Notes under the pieces: generated by a model
Told to the model about the DNA's origin: nothing
The model's input: the letters and a program-made list of their open reading frames with translations, nothing else
Database searches by the model: none
Source of the DNA: Candidatus Cloacimonadota bacterium
Lineage (GTDB): Bacteria; Cloacimonadota; Cloacimonadia; Cloacimonadales; TCS61
DNA: 23,051 bases
NCBI GenBank assembly: GCA_030626645.1
Contig: DAOUTP010000004.1
Location: 1 to 23,051 of the forward strand
Reading direction: 5' to 3'
Made by a program: the position numbers and the translations under genes
In this document: positions 22,644-23,051 of the stretch, piece after piece
How the letters are laid out: each line of letters begins with the position of its first letter
Position numbering within the stretch: the first letter of the stretch is position 1

Positions 22644-23051
22644 CTAATTCGTCATGATATAGTAAAACATATTAGCACCAAATTGTAAAGCTTGTTCTTT
22701 AATGTTTTCAGGATCATCATGAACATTACTCCATCCATCAGAGATATTGGATTCATAAGTATATAGGATCATTAACCTTCCACTATCATCAAAGATACCG
22801 AAAGCCTGCGGTCTTTTGTCATCATGTTTATGGATCTTAGGCAATCCATTTGGAAAATCGAAATAACAATGAAACAACTCATGACTTGCTGGTAACTCGA
22901 CCAGATCTTTTTCCGGAAATATTTTTTTAATTTCATGTTGGAAAGTTTTGTTCAAACCATAATCATCGTCAACATAAAGAAATCCGCCACGATCCAAATA
23001 AGTTCTAATATTCTCTGCTTCTTTGCTATTAAAATTAACTGTACCGTGTCC
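22644..23051 (-). CDS. DUF4159 protein, N-terminus beyond window edge
   Basis: The frame is open to the window's right edge, so the gene starts outside; 135 residues of its C-terminal part are visible. Features typical of the DUF4159 family (pfam13709) are YLDRGGFLYVDDDYG, FPEKDLVELPASHELFHCYF, GIFDDSGRLMILYTYE and DGWSNVHDDP. The family has no established function, but members often lie near envelope or MoxR/von Willebrand-type genes. The first gene in the visible order of this operon, it is followed 18 nt later by the LpxH-like gene. Confidence 0.78.
   Translation of the reverse strand, partial: GHGTVNFNSKEAENIRTYLDRGGFLYVDDDYGLNKTFQHEIKKIFPEKDLVELPASHELFHCYFDFPNGLPKIHKHDDKRPQAFGIFDDSGRLMILYTYESNISDGWSNVHDDPENIKEQALQFGANMFYYIMTN

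Overview
The window is low-GC DNA from a bacterium with an outer membrane. The evidence is a TamB-type envelope protein, an LpxH-like lipid A hydrolase and several exported proteins. Multi-PAS sensors, a COG1943-type (RayT) transposase resembling those common in Bacteroidota, and a DUF4159 protein suggest the FCB group, possibly Cloacimonadota. That placement is an inference from protein character only; there is no rRNA or other marker gene here.

Layout. Positions 1-3594 (+) hold the C-terminal part of a tamB-like gene. Positions 3860-18200 are a long run of minus-strand signalling genes. In transcription order these are: a soluble seven-PAS/one-GAF protein (14712-18200), a membrane-anchored SBP-PAS sensor (13032-14588), a remnant of a 23S-IVP-type four-helix-bundle gene (12853-12993), a six-PAS protein (10167-12851), a small HUH transposase (9193-9627), a Cache-HAMP-PAS-PAS-HisKA_2 kinase (6131-8974), a stand-alone receiver (5761-6129), and a TPR histidine kinase (3860-5659). 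On the right are a P-loop NTPase (18483-19181, -), a divergent exported protein (19302-20045, +), a Xer-type tyrosine recombinase (20229-21131, +), and a minus-strand operon of DUF4159 protein, LpxH-like hydrolase and exported cyclophilin ending at a clear rho-independent terminator (21231-21268).

How the genes fit together. The HisKA_2 kinase and the receiver are one nucleotide apart and are probably a cognate pair. The TPR kinase is a second possible phosphodonor. The three PAS proteins upstream carry many sensor domains but no kinase catalytic domain. All three end in the same ~45-residue tail, and two of them share the linker that in the full kinase leads into the catalytic core. They look like an accessory sensor set built by module swapping.

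The most unusual feature is a family of short palindromes in nearly every gap of the signalling cluster, densest on both sides of the transposase. I count twelve copies of a CCCCG...CGGGG hairpin, most with a partner GGGGTTGAAACCCC-type hairpin about 22 nt to the left, all in one orientation. There are also nested long forms, and two composite copies carrying a third hairpin whose left arm is tandemly repeated. This resembles a REP/RAYT (REPtron) system. A homologous REP system is established knowledge in enterobacteria and pseudomonads; this particular repeat architecture I do not recognise as described.
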